Notes under the pieces: generated by a model
Databases searched by the model: none
Seen by the model: only the letters and a program-made list of their open reading frames with translations
What the model was told of the DNA's origin: nothing
Translations under genes and position numbers: made by a program
Part shown: positions 1 through 7,513 of the stretch, in pieces
How positions within the stretch are numbered: position 1 is the first letter of the stretch
Layout: each line of letters starts with the position of its first letter
Origin: Gammaproteobacteria bacterium
GTDB lineage: Bacteria; Pseudomonadota; Gammaproteobacteria; Pseudomonadales; Pseudomonadaceae
Length of the DNA stretch: 59,005 bases
Assembly: GCA_012728315.1 (NCBI GenBank)
Contig: JAAYFI010000056.1
Span: 1 to 59,005, forward strand
Direction of reading: 5' to 3'

Positions 1-1
1 C

Positions 2-2758
2 GAGCATGCGGCGGTTATCCATGAGCTAGAGATAGCCTTGGAAGCGGCTATTGCCGAGCAGCGTCATGTTGATGCCAAAATTGAAGGGTTGCGTGATGGT
101 CATCATGATTTGTCCGATACCTTTAATCGTGTGCAAGGGCGTTTTTATGCCATAGGTGCGGATATTGCTCGACATGAGCAAAGTATCCAACATGCACAGC
201 AGCGTTTGCGTCAGTTGCAGGATGATTTACGGGATGCCGAACGTGCTCGTTTAGAAACCGAAAGCCACTTAGCCAGTGACCGTGAATTGCTGGCCCGTTT
301 AACCGATGAGTTGTTAATTCTAGCGCAGCAGCAAGCAGAGGCAGAGCTGAATGCAGAGTGCTCGGCAGCGGCCTTTATGCAGGCAGAAGACGCGATGCAC
401 GACTGGCAAGAGCGCTGGAATCTTTTGACCGAACAGAGTGCCCAGCCACGCAGTGAAGCGGATGTGCAGCGCGCGCGTATTGATCAGCTGGAGCACAGCA
501 GTCAGCGTTTAATCACGCGCCAACAACGCTTGCAAGATGAACAGCATAACTTGCAAGAAGACCCGCAGGCTGAGACGTTGGAAGCGTTGCAAGAGCGAGT
601 GGATGACGCCCAGGCGCATTTGGATGAGTTAGCTGCCACCCAGCAATTACAAAGGGCGCAGCTGCAAGACACGCAAGAGCACCTAAACGAGAAAAACCAA
701 CAGCAGCAACAGCTACAAGGCCAATTACAACGTATCCAGGGACGTGTTTCTGCCTTAGAAGCCTTGCAGCAGGCGGCTCTGAATCCAGACCAAGGCGTAC
801 ACGAGTGGCTGGAGCAACAGCAATTACAGCAGCAGCCACGGTTACTGGATGGTTTAAAAGTCGCCGCGGGTTGGGAGTTGGCGGTGGAAACTGTACTGGC
901 CGCTGATTTGCAAGCGGTACAGGTGGACAGTTGGGCTGATCTGGATGTCAGCAGTTTAAGCAGCGGGCATTTGCGTTTAGTCAGCGACAGCGCAGGCGTT
1001 GCGCCAGTAAAAAACAGTTTGCTCAGCAAAGTGGTGTCGGCTGCGCTGGATGTGTCGCCCTGGCTGGCGCAGGTGTATGCCGTACAAACGCTGGATGAAG
1101 CATTGCAACTGCGCCCGCAGTTAAGCAGCGGTGAAAGTGTGGTCAGTCAGGATGGCTATTGGCTGGCTGCGCACTTTCTTACTGTGCAGCGCGGCGATGA
1201 GCAGAGCCGCGGCGTTCTGGCGCGAGCTCAAGAGTTGGAGGCTTTATTGCTCAGCGCAGCCGAGCTGGACGAGCAGCAATTGCATTTGGTAGAACAGCTG
1301 CAAGCACTGCATCACACCCGTCAGACCCTGCAAGAACAGAGCGAACAGTTGCGCCGTGACGAACAAAACGCGCATCGGCTGTTAAGTGAGTTAAAAAGCC
1401 AGTTATCAGCCAAAGTGGCGCGCGTTGAACAGTTGCAACTACGCCGCCGAGCGATTGCGGCTGAACTGGCAGACCTTAGCGAGCAACAACAGCTTGAAGC
1501 CGAACAGATCGGTGAAGCGCGGCTGTTATTACAAGATGCGCTGGATGCAATGGCCAGCGCCGAGCAGCAACAGCAACAGCTGCAAGCCGAACAAGGGCAA
1601 CTACGCAGCCAGTTTGAACAGTTGCGTCAGCAGGCGCAGCAGGATAACAACACTCAGCATCAACTGGCGCTGCGCATCAGCACCTTAACCAGCCAGCAGC
1701 GCTCCACCGAGCAGGCCTTACAGCGTTTAGAACAGCAGTTTGCTCAGGCCAATCAGCGCCGCGAACAGCTTAATTTAAACCTTGAAGAAGGCGAGTCGCC
1801 CATTGATGAGTTACGCGCGCAGTTGGAGGAGTTATTGCATACTCGGCTGGCTATCGATGATGAATTACGTGCTGCGCGCACCGCACTGGACGATGCCGAC
1901 ACTCAGATGCGCGAGGCTGATAAGCAGCGCAGTCAAGCCGAGCAACGTGCGCAAGCAGTACGTGAACAACTCGAACGCCAGCGTTTGGCTTGGCAAACAC
2001 TGAGCGTGCAAAAAGATACCTTCAATCAGCAGCTACAAGAACTTGGGTTGGATGTGCACCAGCTGCTGGCGCAATTGCCCGTGGAGGCTGAAGTCAGTGT
2101 TTGGGAGCAGCAACTCAGCGTTATTGCTACTCGTATCGAGCGTTTAGGGGCGATTAACCTTGCTGCGATTGACGAATACCGCCAGCAATCGGAGCGCAAA
2201 ACCTACTTAGACGCACAAAACGATGACCTCGTAGAGGCCTTAGATACCCTAGAAAACGTCATCCGCAAAATTGATCGTGAAACCCGTAACCGTTTTAAAG
2301 AAACCTTTGACCTGATCAATAACGGCTTACAAGAGCTGTTCCCGAAAGTCTTTGGTGGTGGCCATGCCAGTTTGGAAATGACCGGTGATGATTTGCTCAG
2401 TACCGGTGTTGCGATCATGGCGCGGCCGCCGGGTAAGAAAAACAGCACCATTCATTTACTTTCTGGCGGTGAAAAAGCCCTGACTGCACTGGCGCTGGTT
2501 TTTGCCATTTTTCAGCTTAATCCTGCGCCTTTTTGTATGCTCGATGAAGTCGACGCGCCACTGGATGATGCCAACGTTGGTCGTTACGCGCGCTTGGTTA
2601 AAGAAATGTCCGAAAAAGTGCAGTTTATCTATATCACCCATAACAAAATCGCTATGGAAATGGCTGACCAGCTACTGGGCGTCACGATGCACGAACCCGG
2701 CTGTTCGCGGTTAGTGGCAGTGAACGTGGAAGAGGCGGCGGCGTTGGCCGAAAGTTAA
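2..2758 (+). CDS. smc: Chromosome partition protein Smc, C-terminal part (5' end outside window)
   Basis: The frame is open from the first bases, so only the last 918 residues are present; the N-terminal Walker A head lies upstream. Visible parts are a long Gln/Glu/Arg-rich coiled coil, a hinge domain (from about residue 285, LDGLKVAAGWELAVETVLAA), a second coiled coil, and the C-terminal ATPase head. The head has the ABC signature LLSGGEKALTALAL followed by Walker B FCMLDEVDAPLDDANV. Smc forms a ring-shaped ATPase with ScpA/ScpB that organises and segregates the chromosome. The C-terminus is intact. In P. aeruginosa smc is followed by zipA and ligA, as I recall; here the next gene is an unrelated exporter. 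Identity is certain; the true start cannot be seen. Confidence 0.97.
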   Translation, partial: EHAAVIHELEIALEAAIAEQRHVDAKIEGLRDGHHDLSDTFNRVQGRFYAIGADIARHEQSIQHAQQRLRQLQDDLRDAERARLETESHLASDRELLARLTDELLILAQQQAEAELNAECSAAAFMQAEDAMHDWQERWNLLTEQSAQPRSEADVQRARIDQLEHSSQRLITRQQRLQDEQHNLQEDPQAETLEALQERVDDAQAHLDELAATQQLQRAQLQDTQEHLNEKNQQQQQLQGQLQRIQGRVSALEALQQAALNPDQGVHEWLEQQQLQQQPRLLDGLKVAAGWELAVETVLAADLQAVQVDSWADLDVSSLSSGHLRLVSDSAGVAPVKNSLLSKVVSAALDVSPWLAQVYAVQTLDEALQLRPQLSSGESVVSQDGYWLAAHFLTVQRGDEQSRGVLARAQELEALLLSAAELDEQQLHLVEQLQALHHTRQTLQEQSEQLRRDEQNAHRLLSELKSQLSAKVARVEQLQLRRRAIAAELADLSEQQQLEAEQIGEARLLLQDALDAMASAEQQQQQLQAEQGQLRSQFEQLRQQAQQDNNTQHQLALRISTLTSQQRSTEQALQRLEQQFAQANQRREQLNLNLEEGESPIDELRAQLEELLHTRLAIDDELRAARTALDDADTQMREADKQRSQAEQRAQAVREQLERQRLAWQTLSVQKDTFNQQLQELGLDVHQLLAQLPVEAEVSVWEQQLSVIATRIERLGAINLAAIDEYRQQSERKTYLDAQNDDLVEALDTLENVIRKIDRETRNRFKETFDLINNGLQELFPKVFGGGHASLEMTGDDLLSTGVAIMARPPGKKNSTIHLLSGGEKALTALALVFAIFQLNPAPFCMLDEVDAPLDDANVGRYARLVKEMSEKVQFIYITHNKIAMEMADQLLGVTMHEPGCSRLVAVNVEEAAALAES

Positions 2759-2770
2759 ATAGCGTCTTAG

Positions 2771-2811
2771 GGATGCATTGATTCATTGCGAAGAGTGAAG
2801 CGGCGCGGCAA
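2771..2811. repeat. Dispersed intergenic repeat, copy 1
   Basis: This 41-bp stretch just after smc resembles 5401-5441 just after azlD. Both begin GGATGCAT and share the pattern TCAT-GCGA-GAG-GAAGCG-GGCAA, with about 30 of 41 positions identical. It looks like a small dispersed repeat of the 'GTCATTGCGAGGAGCGAAGCGA' type found between genes in many proteobacteria. The rest of 2759-2975 shows nothing I can name. Confidence 0.5.
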
Positions 2812-2975
2812 TCACCAGCGCGTAGATACACAAAGCCAAGCAGACTGCTTGGTTACGCTGGCAATAACTTTTTGCTTGATTCAGCCGCTCGTTAGAGTTA
2901 TTTGCTGCAGCGGTAAAAATCTCCAAGAGCTGTGTTGGGCGCAGCGGTGTAGCTGGATTATTGTACAGGGCGTAA

Positions 2976-3647
2976 ATGAACGTGGAATATTTCTTAAGTT
3001 TGGGCTTGCTAATGGGGCTGGCAGCCGGCCTTACACCGGGGCCGCTATTAACGTTAGTGATTGCGCAGTCTTTACAGTATGGAATTACAGCAGGCGTTAA
3101 AGTCGCTTTAGCCCCCGTTATGACCGATGCCCCCATTATTTTTTTGATGCTGTTGCTGGTCGGTCAGTTATCCGGATTCACAAGCATTATTGGCTTGCTC
3201 TCTATAGTGGGGAGTGGCTATGTTTTTTACATGGCGTATGACACCGCTAAGCTAAAACAGCCTCTCACTCAGCGCAGCCAAGACAAAGCAAGGTCCATCA
3301 GCAAAGGTGTGCTCAGCAATGTGTTAAGCCCACACCCATACGTGTTTTGGCTCACAGTGGGGGCGCCGACCATTATTCAAGCAAACAGTGTAAACCGACT
3401 GGCTCCATTGCTTTTTATTGTTGGCTTTTATCTACCCTTGGCGGGTTCAAAAATTGTATTGGCTATTGTGCTGGGTAAATATCGCACCTTATTAAGCGGT
3501 AAGATCTACGCCAATATAATGAGATGCCTTGCAGTATTGCTGAGCCTGTTTGCAGCATTATTATTTTTTGACGGCCTGAAATTGTTAGGCGTTTGGCATG
3601 AGCCTAACAAAGTTATAGGGCTGATCAGAGCGATTGGGCAAGGCTGA
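2976..3647 (+). CDS. LysE/RhtB-family amino-acid exporter
   Basis: A 223-residue hydrophobic protein with about six membrane segments. The N-terminus carries the family hallmark GLTPGPLLTLV (residues about 18-28), followed by IAQSLQYGITAG and a Pro/Asp-containing second segment (APVMTDAPII). Length is normal for LysE/RhtB exporters, which expel amino acids such as lysine, threonine or homoserine lactone-type compounds from the cytoplasm. The substrate cannot be read from the sequence. The ATG start has no strong ribosome-binding site. It stands alone on the plus strand, between smc and the cold-shock gene. Confidence 0.85.
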   Translation: MNVEYFLSLGLLMGLAAGLTPGPLLTLVIAQSLQYGITAGVKVALAPVMTDAPIIFLMLLLVGQLSGFTSIIGLLSIVGSGYVFYMAYDTAKLKQPLTQRSQDKARSISKGVLSNVLSPHPYVFWLTVGAPTIIQANSVNRLAPLLFIVGFYLPLAGSKIVLAIVLGKYRTLLSGKIYANIMRCLAVLLSLFAALLFFDGLKLLGVWHEPNKVIGLIRAIGQG

Positions 3648-3750
3648 TACGCCAAGTAAAGTGCCATGCCTAGCAGGTGCGTTGGCAAGGCCCTCGAAGG
3701 GTTCGTTGAGCGCTCAGACTGAGGCTCTGAATAAATAAGTCAAATAACCC

Positions 3751-3779
3751 TAGACAAGAGTTAATAAGCGCTATATACT
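3751..3779 (+). promoter_or_regulatory. Sigma70-type promoter for the cold-shock gene, with long leader
   Basis: TAGACA (3751-3756), a 17-bp spacer, then TATACT (3774-3779). Transcription from here would give a leader of about 150 nt before the csp start at 3935, typical of cspA-type genes whose structured leader controls translation at low temperature. The A/T-rich run 3840-3934 is part of that leader. The region 3648-3750 holds no gene I can support. Confidence 0.6.
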
Positions 3780-3934
3780 TGTTGCCAGCTAGAAAGAAGT
3801 ATCTGATCTACATCCTACATGTTCGTTGTATTATTCGTAATCCCGTCCTGCAGTATCTAAGTTCAAATCTATATTTTTTATGCTATCGAGTCTTCTTTGA
3901 AGACGAACTTATAATTTAATTTCAGGATATTATT

Positions 3935-4144
3935 ATGTCTAATACAACTACCGGCACTGTAAAATGGTTTAACGATGAAAAAGGCTTCGGCTTTATCACT
4001 CAAGAATCAGGTCCAGACGTTTTTGCACACTTCAGTGCTATTGCTAGCGAAGGTTTTAAGTCTCTTGCAGAAGGCCAGCGCGTTCAGTTTGAAGTAGAGA
4101 ACGGCCAAAAAGGTCTGCAAGCTGCAAACATCGTTGCTATTTAA
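3935..4144 (+). CDS. Cold-shock domain protein (CspA family)
   Basis: A 69-residue single-domain protein: [15 protein letters not shown] near residue 7 includes RNP1 (KGFGFI), and VFAHF supplies RNP2. These aromatic surfaces bind single-stranded RNA or DNA; family members act as RNA chaperones or transcription antiterminators. It is preceded by a promoter and long leader and followed at once by a strong terminator, so it is monocistronic. Which csp paralogue this is, and whether it is cold-induced, cannot be decided from the sequence. Confidence 0.97.
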   Translation: MSNTTTGTVKWFNDEKGFGFITQESGPDVFAHFSAIASEGFKSLAEGQRVQFEVENGQKGLQAANIVAI

Positions 4145-4163
4145 TTAAATAGTTAGCGACACT

Positions 4164-4198
4164 AAAAAGGGTAAGTCCTAAGGGCTTACCCTTTTTTT
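4164..4198 (+). terminator. Rho-independent terminator after the cold-shock gene
   Basis: A stem AAAAAGGGTAAGTCC / GGGCTTACCC with a short TAA loop runs directly into a seven-T run. One G-T wobble is the only imperfection. It lies about 20 bp after the csp stop codon. Confidence 0.92.
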
Positions 4199-4374
4199 GT
4201 GTCTAAAATTTAAGAAAGATTGCCGTAGGCTCTTTATAGGGTGAGCGCAATGGCTAACCGGCAGTTGATTTGTTTTGTTGATGCTATGCAATGTGCAGCG
4301 CATTGTAGAGCTTTGGCTCTTGCTCAATATTTTGCGTTAGACTAATCAACTTATTTTCATTGCAGCTGTTGTTT

Positions 4375-5070
4375 ATGAGTGATTACATTTCTTCCCGCCA
4401 GCAACGATTCTGGTTAGGTGCTTTGCATATTATTCCTTTGTGTTTAGCCGTATTGCCGTGGGGGGTATTGGCGGGCTCGATGGCGGTGAGTCAGGGCTTT
4501 ACGCCTTTACAAAGCATCGGTTTGTCGGTGTTTGTTTTTGCCGGTGCGGCGCAGTTGGTCACCATCAGTATGGTGGCTGCCGGCAGTGGCTTTATCGCCA
4601 TTTGTTTAACTATTTTGGTGATTACCGCGCAGCATTTGCTCTATGCGCTGATTTTACGTGAGCATGTGTCCAGTTTACCGCTGAAAAAGCGTTTGCCTGT
4701 GGCCTTTTTGCTGACCGATGAGTTGTTTGCTTTAAGCGTTGGTAAGAAGTCTTATGATTTTGCCTATTTAATGGGTGCTGGATTGTGTTTTTATTTGGCT
4801 TGGATCGGCTTTACTGCCGCGGGTGTTGTGCTGGCAGCCTCGGTACCCAATCTGGCTGACTACCATTTGGATTTTTCTATCGTGGCAACCTTTATTGCCA
4901 TTGTTGTCCCCATGATTAAGCGCTTAAGCACTTTAGTTGGCGTGGTTATTTCCTTGGTTTTATCTTTGCTGCTCAACAGTTTTGCGGTATCGGGGGCGAT
5001 TGTTATTGCGGGTTTGCTGGGCATGCTCTGCGCGGTGCTTGTCGCGCGCTGGCGCGGGGAGGCCGTATGA
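4375..5070 (+). CDS. azlC: AzlC family branched-chain amino-acid exporter, large subunit
   Basis: 231 residues from the ATG at 4375 (an in-frame TTG at 4360 is less likely). Sequence features are those of AzlC: an N-terminal PLCLAVLPWGVLAGSMAV segment, FAGAAQLVTISM, and LLTDELFALSV after a basic loop. About seven membrane helices are apparent. AzlC works with the small subunit AzlD to expel branched-chain amino acids or analogues. The stop codon overlaps the azlD start (ATGA), so the two are translationally coupled. Substrate is inferred from the family. Confidence 0.9.
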   Translation: MSDYISSRQQRFWLGALHIIPLCLAVLPWGVLAGSMAVSQGFTPLQSIGLSVFVFAGAAQLVTISMVAAGSGFIAICLTILVITAQHLLYALILREHVSSLPLKKRLPVAFLLTDELFALSVGKKSYDFAYLMGAGLCFYLAWIGFTAAGVVLAASVPNLADYHLDFSIVATFIAIVVPMIKRLSTLVGVVISLVLSLLLNSFAVSGAIVIAGLLGMLCAVLVARWRGEAV

Positions 5071-5378
5071 TTTGGCTGCTTATTCTCGCATTGGCTGGCA
5101 TTGTGTTTTTTAATCGATACTTGCTATTAGAGCCCCGTCTACCCGTTCGCTTACCCGTCTTTATCCGCCAAGCGCTGCAGTATTCTGCGCCTTGTTTATT
5201 AACCGCAATTTGTGGGCCGATTTTATTAGGCGATACCGGCTTAGGCGGTTTGGCCAGTAATCCTTACACCTATGCCGCAGTGTTTAGTATCGGTTGCGCC
5301 TTGGTGATTAAAAATATGCTGCTATCGGTGTTGGTCAGTTTGGCCGGGTTTTATACGCTGTTGTATTTTATCAACTAA
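5067..5378 (+). CDS. azlD: AzlD family branched-chain amino-acid exporter, small subunit
   Basis: A 103-residue membrane protein with four predicted helices, starting within the azlC stop codon. The motif YLLLEPRLPVRLPVFIRQAL after the first helix, then PCLLTAI, are typical of AzlD/YgaH-like subunits. Length is normal. It completes the AzlCD exporter. No terminator was recognised after it; the intergenic region contains a dispersed repeat at 5401. Confidence 0.88.
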   Translation: MIWLLILALAGIVFFNRYLLLEPRLPVRLPVFIRQALQYSAPCLLTAICGPILLGDTGLGGLASNPYTYAAVFSIGCALVIKNMLLSVLVSLAGFYTLLYFIN

Positions 5379-5400
5379 GTGGTGAGCACTAGATACGCAC

Positions 5401-5441
5401 GGATGCATGCCGTCATGGCGAGGAGCGAAGCGATGTGGCAA
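5401..5441. repeat. Dispersed intergenic repeat, copy 2
   Basis: Related to 2771-2811 (see there). This copy, GGATGCATGCCGTCATGGCG followed by AGGAGCGAAGCGATGTGGCA, is closer to the common proteobacterial form. It lies about 20 bp after azlD. The remaining part of 5379-5624 is AT-rich and probably holds the promoter of the helicase gene, but I cannot place hexamers with confidence. Confidence 0.5.
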
Positions 5442-5624
5442 GCAGTCACGGGTTGCTCGATATAATCATACGGGCTGCTTTGGCTAGGCTTGCACTGAGG
5501 GTGTGCTGCTAAGACATTGTGTGCTTTATTCAGTATCTCCAAAGAGTGTTCGGCTTGAGATAATTTATATAAGTATTAATCTTATGCGCTTCTAAAATGG
5601 ATATTTGCAGTAAGGCGAAGGTTA

Positions 5625-7463
5625 ATGGCGTTATTTTTTCCCGCACGTAGTGCATGTGTGTTTGATACTCATGGTGAGCGACGCTTTGCCGAGCGTTTAG
5701 ATAAAAAGCTTGGGGATGATTACCTGTGTTGGTTTAATGTTCCCGTCGGTCCAAAAGCCTTGCAGCCCGACTTTATGGTGCTGCACCCAGGTCGTGGCTT
5801 GTTAATTTTAGAAGTCAAAGATTGGCAGATAGATAGCATCGATTCGCTTGATCTGAAACAGGTCAAACTTAAGGTCAATGGCGAGCTCGTCGTCGATAAA
5901 AACCCACTGACGCAAGCACGTATTTATGCTTTAGAAGCAGCAGTCTTGCTGGAAAAAGACCCTTTGCTGCAGCAAACCTCTGGTCAATACAAAGGCAAGC
6001 TCATCATGCCTTATGGCTGGGGAGTGGTGCTGAGCAATATCACCCGGAAGATGTTTGATGAGCATCAGTTGGGCCGTGTGCTCGATGCGGATCGGGTGAT
6101 CTGTCAAGATGAGATGCTTGAATCCACCTCGCCAGAGATGTTCCAGCAGCGCTTATGGAATATGTTTCATCAGGTGTTTCCTTGCCAGTTGCGTCCAGAG
6201 CAGGTGGACCGTGTGCGCTATCATTTGCATCCAGAAGTTCGCATCAATACCGATAGCGGACAGTTCGGTTTGTTTAGCGAACAGCTCGCGCCAGCGCCTT
6301 CTTTAGTTAAGGTGATGGATTTACAGCAAGAACAATTGGCACGCTCTTTGGGCCGTGGGCACCGCGTGATTCACGGGGTTGCCGGCAGCGGTAAAACCAT
6401 GATTCTTGGCTATCGCAGTCAGTATTTAGCATCGCTCACAACAAAGCCTGTGCTGGTGTTGTGTTATAACAAATCCTTGGCCAGTCGTTTGCAGCAAGTG
6501 ATTCAACACCAGCAAGCAAACGATAAAATACAGGTGCATCATTTTCATGGTTGGTGCGGACAGTTATTAAAACGTCATCAAATCAAGGTGGCTGAAGGTC
6601 AAGGCAAGTATTATGAGCGCCAAGTGAGTAGCACTATTGCCGCGGTAGAAGCCGGCGCAATTGATCCACACCAATACGCGGCAATTCTGATTGATGAGGC
6701 TCATGATTTTGAGGCTGATTGGTTTAAAGTTGTGGTGCCATTGCTGGATCCAGAGACTGATTCTTTATTGGTACTTTATGATGATGCGCAGTCGATTTAT
6801 AAGAAGAGCAAAACGCTGGATTTTACTTTTTCCAGTGTGGGTATCCAAGCCCGTGGTCGTACCACAGTATTGCGCACTAACTACCGCAACACCTTAGAAA
6901 TACTGATGGTTGCGAAACATTTTGCCCACTCTATTTTTACTGAAACCGCTGAGCAGCAGGAAGATTTGATTCCGACCCTAAGCCCTGCTAGTGCCGGACG
7001 ACGCGGTGATATGCCTGAGTTGCATTGTTTTGCTACAGCAGAGGCTGAGCTGGATTATATCGCTGAGCGGATCGATCAGCTGGTTAAGCAGGGTGTCTGC
7101 GCGGATAAAATAGCCATTCTATATCGACATGGAGGGCAGGCAGAAAACCTAGAAAAAGCCTTAGCAAGGTTAGGCATTGTTTTTGTCAGTACGCGTAAAG
7201 ACAGTGGTAAGACTCAGCTGTATAGTGATGAGCCCAGCGTAAAAGTGGTCAGTATGGCGTCCAGTAAAGGCTTGGAGTTTGACTGCGTATTTATTCCTCA
7301 TCTCAATGAGATGCCATATAAGAAAAATAACTTAGAAAACGAGGCGCGCTTGCTCTATGTGGCCATGACCCGCGCCATTGAAACCTTAGTTTTCACCTAC
7401 CATGCGCGTTCAGAGTTTACTGAGCAAGTGCAGCACGCCATTGCGCTGACTGAAAAATATTAA
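5625..7463 (+). CDS. NERD-domain protein with UvrD-like superfamily 1 helicase
   Basis: 612 residues. The N-terminal ~130 residues form a NERD (nuclease-related) domain: QPDFMVL followed by LLILEVKDW gives the D...ExK pattern of a PD-(D/E)xK nuclease. The rest is an SF1 helicase with motif I GVAGSGKT (~residue 252), motif II DEAHDF, motif III-like LYDDAQSIY, RTNYRN, motif V SSKGLEFDCVFI and motif VI LLYVAMTRAIETL. All motifs look intact, so both activities are plausible. Such proteins are implicated by family in DNA repair or defence, but no target is known from the sequence. A good RBS (AAGGCGAAGG) precedes the ATG. It is a stand-alone gene. Confidence 0.85.
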   Translation: MALFFPARSACVFDTHGERRFAERLDKKLGDDYLCWFNVPVGPKALQPDFMVLHPGRGLLILEVKDWQIDSIDSLDLKQVKLKVNGELVVDKNPLTQARIYALEAAVLLEKDPLLQQTSGQYKGKLIMPYGWGVVLSNITRKMFDEHQLGRVLDADRVICQDEMLESTSPEMFQQRLWNMFHQVFPCQLRPEQVDRVRYHLHPEVRINTDSGQFGLFSEQLAPAPSLVKVMDLQQEQLARSLGRGHRVIHGVAGSGKTMILGYRSQYLASLTTKPVLVLCYNKSLASRLQQVIQHQQANDKIQVHHFHGWCGQLLKRHQIKVAEGQGKYYERQVSSTIAAVEAGAIDPHQYAAILIDEAHDFEADWFKVVVPLLDPETDSLLVLYDDAQSIYKKSKTLDFTFSSVGIQARGRTTVLRTNYRNTLEILMVAKHFAHSIFTETAEQQEDLIPTLSPASAGRRGDMPELHCFATAEAELDYIAERIDQLVKQGVCADKIAILYRHGGQAENLEKALARLGIVFVSTRKDSGKTQLYSDEPSVKVVSMASSKGLEFDCVFIPHLNEMPYKKNNLENEARLLYVAMTRAIETLVFTYHARSEFTEQVQHAIALTEKY

Positions 7464-7470
7464 GGTAAAT

Positions 7471-7500
7471 CGCAAGCTTAGTTTTTAGCCTAAGCTTGCG
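7471..7500. terminator. Hairpin between convergent genes
   Basis: A perfect 11-bp stem (CGCAAGCTTAG / CTAAGCTTGCG) with an 8-nt T-rich loop lies between the converging helicase gene and dld. There is no strong T-run, so it may act as a bidirectional stop or simply protect 3' ends. Confidence 0.55.
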
Positions 7501-7513
7501 AGTGTTGCGTTAT

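Noticed and set aside
502..1029. Long Cys-rich minus-strand frame opposite smc
   Set aside because: Composition follows from the Gln-rich coiled coil read backwards; no start signal or homology.
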